A stretch of DNA of 22,161 bases from JAAZNO01 sp012798275 (GTDB lineage: Bacteria > Chloroflexota > Anaerolineae > B4-G1 > SLSP01), in contig DAOPQD010000054.1 in NCBI GenBank assembly GCA_035347995.1, forward strand, positions 1-22,161, given 5' to 3'. Numbering within the stretch: position 1 is the first letter of the stretch; the number at the start of each line of letters is the position of its first letter. Under the pieces are notes generated by a model. The model saw nothing but the letters and a program-made list of their open reading frames with translations. It had not been told where the DNA came from and made no database searches. The position numbers and the translations under genes are program-made. Positions 15,275 through 22,161 of the stretch are shown piece after piece.

Positions 15275-15858
15275 GCGATTTCTCCCTGATCGTGGGGCTG
15301 GGAAACATGGGCCCACGCTATGCCGGCAATCGCCACAACATCGGCTTCCAGGCCGTTGATGCGCTGGCGCAAGCCCATGGGCTTACCTTTTCACGCTCCG
15401 AGCAGCACGCCCTCGTCGCCCATGGCAATTTGGGCAGCCAGCGCGTGATCCTCGCCAAGCCGCAGACCTGGATGAACGAGAGCGGCAAAGCCGTCGCGCC
15501 GCTGCTCAGCTTCTACAAAATTCCCCCCGAACGGCTGTTGGTGCTCTACGACGATCTCGACATCCCCCTCGGCACCCTGCGCTTCCGGCAAGATGGCAGC
15601 AGCGGCGGACATCACGGCGTGCAATCCATCATCCAACACCTCGGCACGCAGCAATTTCCGCGCCTGCGCCTGGGGATCGGCAGACCGCCCGGGCGGATGG
15701 ATCCCGCCGCCTACGTGCTGCAGGATTTCGACAGCGCCGAATTGCCTGCGCTCACGGCAGTTCTGCGCCAGGCGCAGCAGTTGATCCTGGATTGGCTGGC
15801 GGACGCCCCCGACCTCACCCGTCCCGGCATGACCTGGCGCGTGGAAGTCGAAAAGTAG
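15271..15858 (+). CDS. pth: Peptidyl-tRNA hydrolase
   Basis: A 195-residue bacterial Pth of normal length. It cleaves the ester bond of peptidyl-tRNAs released prematurely from ribosomes, recycling tRNA in the cytoplasm. The opening LIVGLGNMGPRYAGNRHNIGF carries the catalytic His22. KPQTWMNESG contains Asn69 and LLVLYDDLDIPLG contains Asp94, matching E. coli His20, Asn68 and Asp93. The substrate-binding GGHNG segment reads GGHHG, so the residue equivalent to Asn114 is His115. The ATG overlaps the preceding stop by four bases (ATGA), which fixes the start even though the frame is open far upstream. mfd follows after a 154-base low-complexity gap; pth-mfd neighbourhood is common in bacteria. 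Confidence 0.96.
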   Translation: MSDFSLIVGLGNMGPRYAGNRHNIGFQAVDALAQAHGLTFSRSEQHALVAHGNLGSQRVILAKPQTWMNESGKAVAPLLSFYKIPPERLLVLYDDLDIPLGTLRFRQDGSSGGHHGVQSIIQHLGTQQFPRLRLGIGRPPGRMDPAAYVLQDFDSAELPALTAVLRQAQQLILDWLADAPDLTRPGMTWRVEVEK

Positions 15859-15861
15859 TTT

Positions 15862-15946
15862 CTGGATGCTGGATGCTGGATGCTGGATACTGGATGCTGG
15901 ATACTGGATGCTGGATGCAGTCACCCATTACCCATTACCCATTACC
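15862..15946. repeat. Heptamer tandem repeats (CTGGATR)8 and (CCCATTA)3
   Basis: Eight uninterrupted 7-bp units run from 15862 to 15917: CTGGATG six times and CTGGATA twice (units 4 and 6). A second heptamer, CCCATTA, is repeated three times at 15924-15944. The block begins 3 bases after the pth stop. Similar 7-bp runs are known from cyanobacterial and Chloroflexota intergenic DNA; function is unknown and slippage could change the copy number. Confidence 0.9.
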
Positions 15947-15967
15947 TTTACTCCCTGACCCGCCTTA

Positions 15968-16012
15968 TCGTTTTATCGCCTTTTCGCCTGATCGCTTTTT
16001 CGCCTGATCGCC
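15968..16012. repeat. 16-bp period low-complexity patch abutting mfd
   Basis: TTTTCGCCTGATCGC occurs at 15981-15995 and 15997-16011 (16-bp period), preceded by degenerate TTATCG/TTTTATCGCC units. It ends one base before the mfd start codon and nearly matches the patch at 237-268. It contains no recognisable Shine-Dalgarno. Confidence 0.75.
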
Positions 16013-19000
16013 ATGTCACTCAACGGTTTGCTGAGTTGGATCCGTGAACGTCCCGCTTATCAGACGCTGCGAGAGCAGCTGGCGAGTGGGACGCACGTGC
16101 CCGCGCAAGTCGCGCCCGCCCCGGCCATTCCGGCAGTGCTCGCCGCCCTCGTGGAGGATCTGCCGGGGCCGCACATCCTCCTCACCCCCACCGCCGCCGA
16201 GAGCCGCCAGCTGCTCCAGGCGCTGCGCACCACCTGGTTGCGCGCCCCCGAACGGCTACTCTCCTTCCCAGAGCCGCAGGTGATGCCCTACGAGCGGGCT
16301 GCCTGGGCGCCGGAAACAATCACCGATCGGCTGACGACGCTTTCCACCCTCTTCCTGCAGCGAGCCGACACCGCCGGCGACGTCCCGCCGCCCATCATCG
16401 TCACCTCCGCGCGAGCGGTCATGCAGCGCCTGCTGCCCTATCGCCAGTTCCGTCGCGCCGCGCGCCGCATCGCAACCGGGAGCCGCGACTCCCTCACGGC
16501 GCTCGCGCGGCATTGTCGCGGCATCGGCTATGAAAGTGTGAGCGTCGTCGAAGCGCCGGGCCAGATCAGCCAGCGTGGGGGGCTGCTGGACATTTTCCCG
16601 CCCCACGCCGCCCAACCCTATCGGCTCGACTTCTTCGGCGATGAAATCGAGGCCATTCGCACCTTCGAACCAGCGACGCAGCGCTCGACGGGCCGCGTCG
16701 AGGGATTCTGGCTCACGCCGGTGCGCGAAGCGCTGCCGCAAGATGGCGCCCGCGCCGCGGCGGCCCTGCGAGCCTCCCTGGAGGAAGACCTGCTGCCCGA
16801 AGTGCGCACCCCCCTCGAGGCCGACCTGCAAGCCCTGGAAGCCGGCGTCCCCTTCCCCACGCTGGAATACTACCTGCCGTACATGTACCAGGAGACCTCG
16901 ACGCTCCTGAGCTATCTGCCACCCGAAGGCCGCCTCATCCTCTACAACGCCGAAGCGCTGCCCGGACGCTGGGCCGAACTCTACGCCGAAGCGGAGGCGC
17001 TGCGTCAACGCGCCCGCGCCGAACACCTGCCGGGCAGCGATGCGCCGCTTCCCTACAGCAGCTGGGAAAACTGGGAAGGGGCGCTGGCTGACCGCGTCGT
17101 CCTGCCCCTCAACCCCGGCGAAGAAGGCCCTCTCGCGGAACTTTTCGCCCCGGCGCCGCATTTCGCCGGCAAGCTGGGCGAAGCGCTGGGACGCCTCCGC
17201 CAATGGACGAAACTCGGCGATCAAATCGTCGTCGTGAGCCGCCAGGGCGCCCGCCTGGCGGAGTTGTGGCAGGAGTTCACGCCGCCGCCCGTCCTCGAGA
17301 CGCTCGACGCGCCGCCGGAAACGCTCATCACCTTCGTGCAGGGAGTCGTCGCCGGCGGCTGGCAGATGCCCGCCGCCGCTGCCGCAGTCCAGGGCCTGCC
17401 CCACATCACCCGGCACCTCATCACCGACGAAGAGCTCTTCGGCTGGCGCCCACCAGAACCGCGCCGCCGTCCCCGTCGGCGGGTCGCCGCGCCGGAATTC
17501 GCCTTCGCCGATCTCCAGCCCGGCACGGCCGTCGTCCACGAGGATTATGGCATTGGCATCTTCCAGGGGCTCGTCACCCGTAGTGTGGATGACATCGAGC
17601 GCGAATATCTGCTGCTGGAATATGAGGGGCGCGACCGCCTCTATGTCCCCATCCACCAAGCGGACCGCCTGAGCCGGCATATCGGCGTCGAAGGACAGAA
17701 ACCTCTCCTGACCCATCTCGGCGGCACCAGCTGGGCCGAGGTCAAAGCCCGCGTGCGTCTGGCCGCCACGGAACTCGCCGGCGAGCTGCTCGATCTCTAC
17801 GCCAAACGCAAAGTGGTGGAAGGACATGCCTTCGCTCCCGACAGCCCCTGGCAGGCAGAGCTCGAAGCGGCCTTCCCCTACCTGGAGACCGAAGATCAGG
17901 TCGAGGCCATCCAGGCGGTGAAGCAGGACATGGAGGCCCCGCAGCCCATGGATCGCCTGATCTGCGGCGATGCGGGCTACGGCAAGACCGAAGTCGCCTT
18001 GCGCGCCGCCTTCAAGGCCGTGATGGACGGCAAACAGGTCGCCATGCTCGTCCCCACGACCGTCCTGGCGCAACAGCATTTCCAGACCTTCAGCGAACGG
18101 CTCAAGCCTTTTCCGGTGACCGTCGAGCTGCTCTCACGTTTCCGCACCGACGCCGAACAACGCCTCGTGCTGCAACGGCTGGCGGAGGGCAAAGTGGACA
18201 TCGTCATCGGCACGCACCGCCTCCTGCAGCGCGACGTGCGCTTCAAAGACCTGGGGCTGATCATCATTGACGAAGAACAGCGCTTTGGCGTCTCCCACAA
18301 GGAGAAACTCAAGCAGATACGCACGGAAGTGGACGTCCTCACGCTCACCGCGACGCCCATCCCGCGCACCCTCTACATGGCGCTGATGGGCGTGCGAGAC
18401 GTCAGCATCATCGAGACCCCGCCTCAGGAGCGGCTGCCGACTTTCACCTACATCGGCCCCTACTCCGGCGAGATCGCGCGGCGGGTCATCTTGCGGGAGC
18501 TGGAGCGCGGCGGACAGGTCTTCTACGTCCACAACCGCGTGGAATCCATTGCTACGATTGAGAGCCGCCTGCGGGAGCTGGTGCCCGAAGCCAGCATCGG
18601 CGTGGGGCACGGGCAGATGCACGAACGCGAGCTGGCGCAGGTGATGGAAAAATTCGCCGCCGGCGAGATCAACGTGCTGCTGGCGACTACCATCATCGAA
18701 AGTGGGTTGGATTTCCCCAACGCCAACACCATCATCGTCGAGCGGGCGGATCGTTTCGGGCTGGCGCAGCTCTATCAGCTGCGGGGTCGAGTAGGCCGCG
18801 GCGCCCGGCGCGGGTACGCCTATCTCTTCCACGGACGGCGCATGAACGAGGAAGCGCGCCAGCGACTGCAGGCCTTGCAGGAGACGACCAGCAGGGGCGG
18901 CGGCTTTGCCATCGCCCTGCACGATCTCGAAATCCGGGGCGCGGGGGAAATGCTCGGCGCGCGGCAGCACGGACACATCGCCGCGGTGGGATTTACCCTC

Positions 19001-19525
19001 TACACCCAAATTCTCACCAACGCCATTGACACGCTCAAAGCACAGCGTGAGGGAAAGCCAGCGCCGCCGCCGCCCATCGGCGGGATCACGCTCGAATTGC
19101 CGCTCGCCGTGGGCATTCCGGCCGATTTCATCCCCGACGAAGCACTGCGCCTGCAGCTCTATCGCCGCATGGCGGAGCTCACCGACGAGACGCAGATCGG
19201 CGCGTTCGAGGAGGAACTGCGCGACCGCTTCGGGCCGCTGCCGGAAACCACCGGGAATCTCATCTACCAGCTGCGGCTCAAAGTCCTGGCGCGCGACGCG
19301 CACCTCCCCGCCATCGCTATTGAAAGCGGGCAAATCGTGCTGCGTCCCTCCTGGCTCAAGGAGCTCCCTAACGAGTCATGGCACGAGCTCCACAAGCGGC
19401 TTCAGCCGTATGGACGGGTGGGACGGCGCGAAATCTGGCTGCCGCTCACCCTGGATCAAAGTCAGTGGCAGGTCAACCTGCAAAACGCGCTGGAGCAGCT
19501 GGCCGATTGGCAACGCAGCCGGTAA
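16013..19525 (+). CDS. mfd: Transcription-repair coupling factor
   Basis: The 1170-residue Mfd is of normal family length. It displaces RNA polymerase stalled at DNA lesions and recruits UvrA for nucleotide excision repair. Visible domains: an N-terminal UvrB-homology region (about 1-350, with ISQRGGLLDIFPP and YRLDFFGDEIEAIR), a CarD-like RNA-polymerase interaction domain (about 498-600, LQPGTAVVHEDYGIGIFQGL), superfamily-2 helicase motifs (Walker A GDAGYGKT at 652-659, DEEQ at 753-756, LTATPIPRTL, QLRGRVGRG) and the C-terminal TRCF domain (about 1020-1130). The ATG at 16013 fits the family N-terminus but has no Shine-Dalgarno; a 16-bp repeat lies directly before it. The downstream permease starts 49 bases after the stop. 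Confidence 0.97.
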   Translation: MSLNGLLSWIRERPAYQTLREQLASGTHVPAQVAPAPAIPAVLAALVEDLPGPHILLTPTAAESRQLLQALRTTWLRAPERLLSFPEPQVMPYERAAWAPETITDRLTTLSTLFLQRADTAGDVPPPIIVTSARAVMQRLLPYRQFRRAARRIATGSRDSLTALARHCRGIGYESVSVVEAPGQISQRGGLLDIFPPHAAQPYRLDFFGDEIEAIRTFEPATQRSTGRVEGFWLTPVREALPQDGARAAAALRASLEEDLLPEVRTPLEADLQALEAGVPFPTLEYYLPYMYQETSTLLSYLPPEGRLILYNAEALPGRWAELYAEAEALRQRARAEHLPGSDAPLPYSSWENWEGALADRVVLPLNPGEEGPLAELFAPAPHFAGKLGEALGRLRQWTKLGDQIVVVSRQGARLAELWQEFTPPPVLETLDAPPETLITFVQGVVAGGWQMPAAAAAVQGLPHITRHLITDEELFGWRPPEPRRRPRRRVAAPEFAFADLQPGTAVVHEDYGIGIFQGLVTRSVDDIEREYLLLEYEGRDRLYVPIHQADRLSRHIGVEGQKPLLTHLGGTSWAEVKARVRLAATELAGELLDLYAKRKVVEGHAFAPDSPWQAELEAAFPYLETEDQVEAIQAVKQDMEAPQPMDRLICGDAGYGKTEVALRAAFKAVMDGKQVAMLVPTTVLAQQHFQTFSERLKPFPVTVELLSRFRTDAEQRLVLQRLAEGKVDIVIGTHRLLQRDVRFKDLGLIIIDEEQRFGVSHKEKLKQIRTEVDVLTLTATPIPRTLYMALMGVRDVSIIETPPQERLPTFTYIGPYSGEIARRVILRELERGGQVFYVHNRVESIATIESRLRELVPEASIGVGHGQMHERELAQVMEKFAAGEINVLLATTIIESGLDFPNANTIIVERADRFGLAQLYQLRGRVGRGARRGYAYLFHGRRMNEEARQRLQALQETTSRGGGFAIALHDLEIRGAGEMLGARQHGHIAAVGFTLYTQILTNAIDTLKAQREGKPAPPPPIGGITLELPLAVGIPADFIPDEALRLQLYRRMAELTDETQIGAFEEELRDRFGPLPETTGNLIYQLRLKVLARDAHLPAIAIESGQIVLRPSWLKELPNESWHELHKRLQPYGRVGRREIWLPLTLDQSQWQVNLQNALEQLADWQRSR

Positions 19526-19574
19526 CCGGCTCGCGCGCCGGCGCCTCATACGGACGGGGGTCCATCGAGACGAC

Positions 19575-20579
19575 ATGCCCATTTTTTCCGCCGACACCCT
19601 GACATGGCTGCTCTTCGTCGCGACAGCGGCGCTCTACGCCTTCCTCAACGGCTTCAGCGACAGCGCCAATACGGTCGCCACGATGATTTCCTCGCGGGCG
19701 ATGAGCCCCCGGCAGGCCCTGGGGTTGAGCGCCATCGCGCACTTCGTTGGCCCGTTCCTGTTCGGCATCGCCGTCGCCGCGACGATCGGCGAAGAGGTCA
19801 TCGCCGGTGAAGCCGCGACGCTGCCCGTCATCTGGGCGGCGCTGCTGAGTGCTATCCTCTGGAATCTCATCACCGCGCGGTCAGGCATCCCCTCAAGCGC
19901 CTCCCACGCGCTCATCGGCGGGATGATGGGCGCCGCCATCCTCGGCTATGGCACGGATGCGATCATCCTCGGCGGACTGGAGAAGGTCCTGGCAGCGTTG
20001 CTGCTCTCGCCCATCCTGGGATTGGTCGGCGGGTATGTCTTGATGAAGGGCGTGCTCTTTCTCGCCCGTGGCGCCTCGCCGCGCATCAACAACTTCTTCA
20101 AGCGCTCGCAGGTGTTCACGGCGGTGGCGCTGGCGCTGAGCCACGGCGCGAATGACGCCCAGAAGGCGATGGGGGTCATCGCCATGGGCCTGCTGGCAAC
20201 GGGACGCCTCAGCGCGTTTGCGGTGCCGCAATGGGTAATGATCCTCTGCGCAGGGGCGATGTCGCTGGGAACGCTGCTCGGCGGCTGGCGCATCATCAAG
20301 ACGCTGGGAGGGCGTTTCTACCAAATCCGGCCGGTTCACAGCTTCAACTCGCAGCTGGCATCCACCCTCATCATCCTCGGCGCGGCCCTGATGGGCGGTC
20401 CCGTGAGCACCTCGCAGGTCGTGAGCGCCACCATTCTGGGCGCGGGGGCGGCGGAACGCCTCAACAAAGTGCGGTGGGGCGTCGCCAAAAACATCTTGCT
20501 GACGTGGCTGCTCACCATCCCGGCGGCGGCCGCCATCGCCGCCGGGAGCTATCTGCTGTTGAAGCGCCTGCTCCCGTGA
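19575..20579 (+). CDS. pit: PiT-family inorganic phosphate permease
   Basis: This 334-residue integral membrane protein belongs to the PiT/PHO-4 family, which imports phosphate, often as a metal-phosphate complex, using an ion gradient. Both inverted-repeat signatures are visible: NGFSDSANTVATMISSRAMSP (from residue 25) and SHGANDAQKAMG (about 187-198). Around ten hydrophobic segments span most of the length, including VTWLLFVATAAL-like and LLTWLLTIPAAAAIAAG-like helices at the ends. The frame is open well upstream inside mfd, but homology begins at ATG 19575. The ribosome site is weak (GAG about 7 bases upstream). The DUF47 gene follows after 51 bases, the usual pit partner arrangement. Low-affinity constitutive uptake is the known family role; the ion is not predictable. 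Confidence 0.93.
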   Translation: MPIFSADTLTWLLFVATAALYAFLNGFSDSANTVATMISSRAMSPRQALGLSAIAHFVGPFLFGIAVAATIGEEVIAGEAATLPVIWAALLSAILWNLITARSGIPSSASHALIGGMMGAAILGYGTDAIILGGLEKVLAALLLSPILGLVGGYVLMKGVLFLARGASPRINNFFKRSQVFTAVALALSHGANDAQKAMGVIAMGLLATGRLSAFAVPQWVMILCAGAMSLGTLLGGWRIIKTLGGRFYQIRPVHSFNSQLASTLIILGAALMGGPVSTSQVVSATILGAGAAERLNKVRWGVAKNILLTWLLTIPAAAAIAAGSYLLLKRLLP

Positions 20580-20630
20580 AAAATGTAACGCACCCTGTAG
20601 GTTGCGATCTCTGCGTGGAAGGACATGTCC

Positions 20631-21260
20631 ATGGGATTCCTGAAAAACCTGTTTCGCCCCAAACCCGATAAATTCCTGACCCTGCTGGAACAACAGGCCG
20701 ATTTCACCGTCCAGGGGATGGAGGCGCTGGCGGCCTACATGGAAAACCCCAGCAAGGCCTGCGCCGACGAGGTGACCCGCCTGGAAAAAGAGGCCGATGA
20801 GGTGCGCCGCATTCTCATTGACGAGCTCAATCGCAACTTCATCACGCCGATTGACCGCGAGGACCTGCACGCGCTCTCCCGCGCCATTGACGACATCATT
20901 GACTACGCCTACAGCACCGTCGGCGAAATGAGCATCCTGGAAGTAAAGCCCAACGACTATCTGCGGCGCATCGTCTCCCTGCTGGTAGACGCCACCCGCG
21001 AGATCTACATGGGCGTCATTCGGCTATCGGATCATCCCGGCGTCGCCGAAGATCACGCCGTCCGCGCCAAGGCGCTGGAAAACCGCGTCGAATGGGTGTA
21101 CCGTGAGGCCATCGCGGCGCTCTTCCGTATGCCGCAGGACATGGCGCACGTCGTGGAGATGCTGAAACTCCGCGAGATTTACCGTCACCTCAGCAACGCC
21201 GCCGATCGCGGCGACGAGGCCGCCAACATCCTCAGTGACATCGTCGTGAAGATGACGTAG
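20631..21260 (+). CDS. DUF47 / PhoU-like putative phosphate-transport accessory protein
   Basis: A 209-residue, all-helical cytoplasmic protein of the DUF47 family (PhoU-related), usually encoded next to PiT permeases and thought to modulate them. It opens with GFLKNLFRPKPDKFLTLLEQQA; LEKEADEVRR, FITPIDREDLHALSRAIDDIIDYAY and the terminal REIYRHLSNAADRGDEAANIL are family hallmarks, with acidic E/DxxxD clusters of the kind that bind metals in PhoU. ATG 20625 is in frame two codons earlier, but GGAAGG (20617-20622) lies 8 bases before ATG 20631 and only 2 before 20625, so I prefer 20631. It is likely cotranscribed with the permease. No terminator is evident after the stop. Confidence 0.92.
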   Translation: MGFLKNLFRPKPDKFLTLLEQQADFTVQGMEALAAYMENPSKACADEVTRLEKEADEVRRILIDELNRNFITPIDREDLHALSRAIDDIIDYAYSTVGEMSILEVKPNDYLRRIVSLLVDATREIYMGVIRLSDHPGVAEDHAVRAKALENRVEWVYREAIAALFRMPQDMAHVVEMLKLREIYRHLSNAADRGDEAANILSDIVVKMT

Positions 21261-21325
21261 TCTCACAAGGGGAAGAAACGAGAGGGCGAACCTGTCACGC
21301 CACGCAGATAAAAACGATGGTTTTA

Positions 21326-21334
21326 TGCTATAAT
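21326..21334 (+). promoter_or_regulatory. Extended -10 promoter upstream of a broken gene
   Basis: TGCTATAAT (21326-21334) is a perfect extended -10 box. No good -35 lies 17 bases upstream. Transcription would begin near 21341, 27 bases before the ATG at 21368. Confidence 0.6.
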
Positions 21335-21367
21335 GACAGCCATCAAATTCAGATCCCGGAGGTCTCG

Positions 21368-21472
21368 ATGTCCCAAAGTCCCCTCCAGCGTTGGTTCCTG
21401 CTGGTGCTGCGGCGACGGCTCACCGGTTCGACACGAGCCCACCGCGCTGCAGCGCGGTGTTGGAGGACGTAG
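21368..21472 (+). pseudogene. 5' end of a gene cut off by the repeat array
   Basis: A promoter (21326-21334) and Shine-Dalgarno GGAGG (21358-21362, 5 bases from the ATG) lead into MSQSPLQRWFLLVL, which looks like the start of a real protein with a hydrophobic segment. From about 21403 the DNA is identical to repeat sequence found again at 21551, and from 21406 to the second tandem unit at 21844. The frame continues only as repeat-encoded residues and stops at TAG 21470-21472 (34 residues). No family can be assigned. Either the repeat inserted just after the start of a gene, or the real gene continues beyond the window; a genuine 34-residue peptide is less likely. Confidence 0.5.
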
Positions 21473-21843
21473 CAGCCCCGGGGGCCAGGAATTTCTCATC
21501 TGATTCGTGAAATTCGGGTTCATTCGGGGCCATTCTCGAAGGAGACGCCAGGTGCTGCGGCGACGGCTCACCGGTTCGGGCTTTTGCCCCACCCCCTGCC
21601 CCCTCCCCAACGGCGTATGCGCCGTTGGGGAGGGGAGAAAAAATAAGGGGTTTTTGCAGGCGGGCTACGCCCGCCTGCAAAAACCCACAAAAAAAGTTCC
21701 CCTTCCCCCCGCGCAGCGCGGGGGGAAGGGGCCAGGGGATAGGGGGCAAAAATTGATTCTTAATCTTTAGCAACTGTCAGGAAATCTTCCGTTTTTTTAG
21801 TCAGTGGCTGAACAGTTACCCTGTGAGCCATAACCCGTGAGCA
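21406..21843. repeat. 438-bp tandem repeat, unit 1
   Basis: The unit begins GCTGCGGCGACGGCTCACC. It carries the perfect palindrome ACCGCGCTGCAGCGCGGT (21441-21458), the AGCAGCCCCGGGGGCC and ATTCGTGAAATTCGGG segments, the SD-like CGAAGGAGACGCCAGGTG (21537-21554), and a second internal copy of the 28-bp start sequence (21551-21578, matching 21403-21430). Hairpins H1 (21600-21635, loop TATG), H2 (21648-21686, loop TAC) and H3 (21699-21731) follow, then a tail ending CCGTGAGCA. It appears identical to unit 2 over the 318 bases available. No gene is contained; 21261-21325 before it holds nothing recognisable. Confidence 0.92.
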
Positions 21844-22161
21844 GCTGCGGCGACGGCTCACCGGTTCGACACGAGCCCACCGCGCTGCAGCGCGGTGTTG
21901 GAGGACGTAGCAGCCCCGGGGGCCAGGAATTTCTCATCTGATTCGTGAAATTCGGGTTCATTCGGGGCCATTCTCGAAGGAGACGCCAGGTGCTGCGGCG
22001 ACGGCTCACCGGTTCGGGCTTTTGCCCCACCCCCTGCCCCCTCCCCAACGGCGTATGCGCCGTTGGGGAGGGGAGAAAAAATAAGGGGTTTTTGCAGGCG
22101 GGCTACGCCCGCCTGCAAAAACCCACAAAAAAAGTTCCCCTTCCCCCCGCGCAGCGCGGGG
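21844..22161. repeat. 438-bp tandem repeat, unit 2 (cut by window end)
   Basis: This is the first 318 bases of a second unit, offset exactly 438 from unit 1, with no difference that I can find. The palindrome is at 21879-21896, H1 at 22038-22073, H2 at 22086-22124, and H3 starts at 22137 and is truncated. Further copies may follow outside the window. Identity this complete means a recent duplication, ongoing homogenisation, or an assembly artefact. Confidence 0.92.

Noticed and set aside
16256..18079. 607-codon open frame on the minus strand inside mfd
   Set aside because: It is fully antisense to an unambiguous Mfd and its translation has no family motif; long antisense frames are expected in GC-rich DNA.
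18906..19574. Upstream extension of the phosphate permease into mfd
   Set aside because: The extra residues overlap mfd out of frame and lack hydrophobic segments; permease homology begins at 19575.
21406..22161. CRISPR array or IS element
   Set aside because: The units are 438 bp with no short repeat-spacer periodicity, and there is no transposase frame or terminal inverted repeat enclosing a gene.

Overview
The window looks like chromosomal DNA of a GC-rich bacterium, most likely of the phylum Chloroflexota (Anaerolineae/Caldilineae-like). The clues are a giant DUF11-type surface protein ending in the YLPLVIRN-like tail common in exported proteins of that phylum, a cytoplasmic PAS/multi-GAF hybrid histidine kinase, adjacent pth and mfd genes, and hairpin-rich intergenic repeats with heptamer and 16-mer runs. 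The class is inference and I cannot place the organism more exactly. I see no rRNA, tRNA, CRISPR array, transposase or phage gene.

Layout, left to right. Bases 1-527 hold a mosaic repeat whose last bases supply the ribosome-binding site of a beta-lactamase-fold serine hydrolase (528-1964, +). A convergent esterase of the EstA/S-formylglutathione hydrolase type follows (2009-2875, -). A divergent intergenic region with a consensus-like promoter leads into a 1182-residue PAS-GAF-GAF-GAF-PAS-HisKA-HATPase-REC hybrid kinase (3201-6749, +). After a 311-base gap with a possible promoter comes a 1652-residue exported DUF11 repeat protein (7061-12019, +). A strong hairpin separates it from a convergent minus-strand pair: a REC-HTH-REC response regulator (12112-13173) and, 6 bases upstream of it, a HCxxGKDR tyrosine/serine-type phosphatase (13180-13923).

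A second copy of the hairpin repeat fills the gap before a plus-strand housekeeping run: a membrane-anchored Ig-like protein (14507-15274) overlapping peptidyl-tRNA hydrolase (pth, 15271-15858) by ATGA, then a heptamer/16-mer low-complexity patch, mfd (16013-19525), a PiT phosphate permease (19575-20579) and its DUF47/PhoU-like partner (20631-21260). The permease and DUF47 protein should work together in phosphate uptake. Mfd and Pth serve transcription-coupled repair and translation. The hybrid kinase and the REC-HTH-REC regulator may share a phosphorelay, but nothing in the sequence proves it.

The right end is the most unusual part. A promoter, Shine-Dalgarno and start codon (21329-21370) begin a gene whose frame runs after about a dozen codons into repeat DNA and stops. 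The repeat is a 438-base unit in direct tandem; the second copy runs off the window and appears identical to the first over all 318 comparable bases. The unit carries three long near-perfect hairpins. Comparing its copies shows a compensatory base-pair change in one stem and a reverse-complemented loop in another. This repeat family is the best candidate here for something undescribed.
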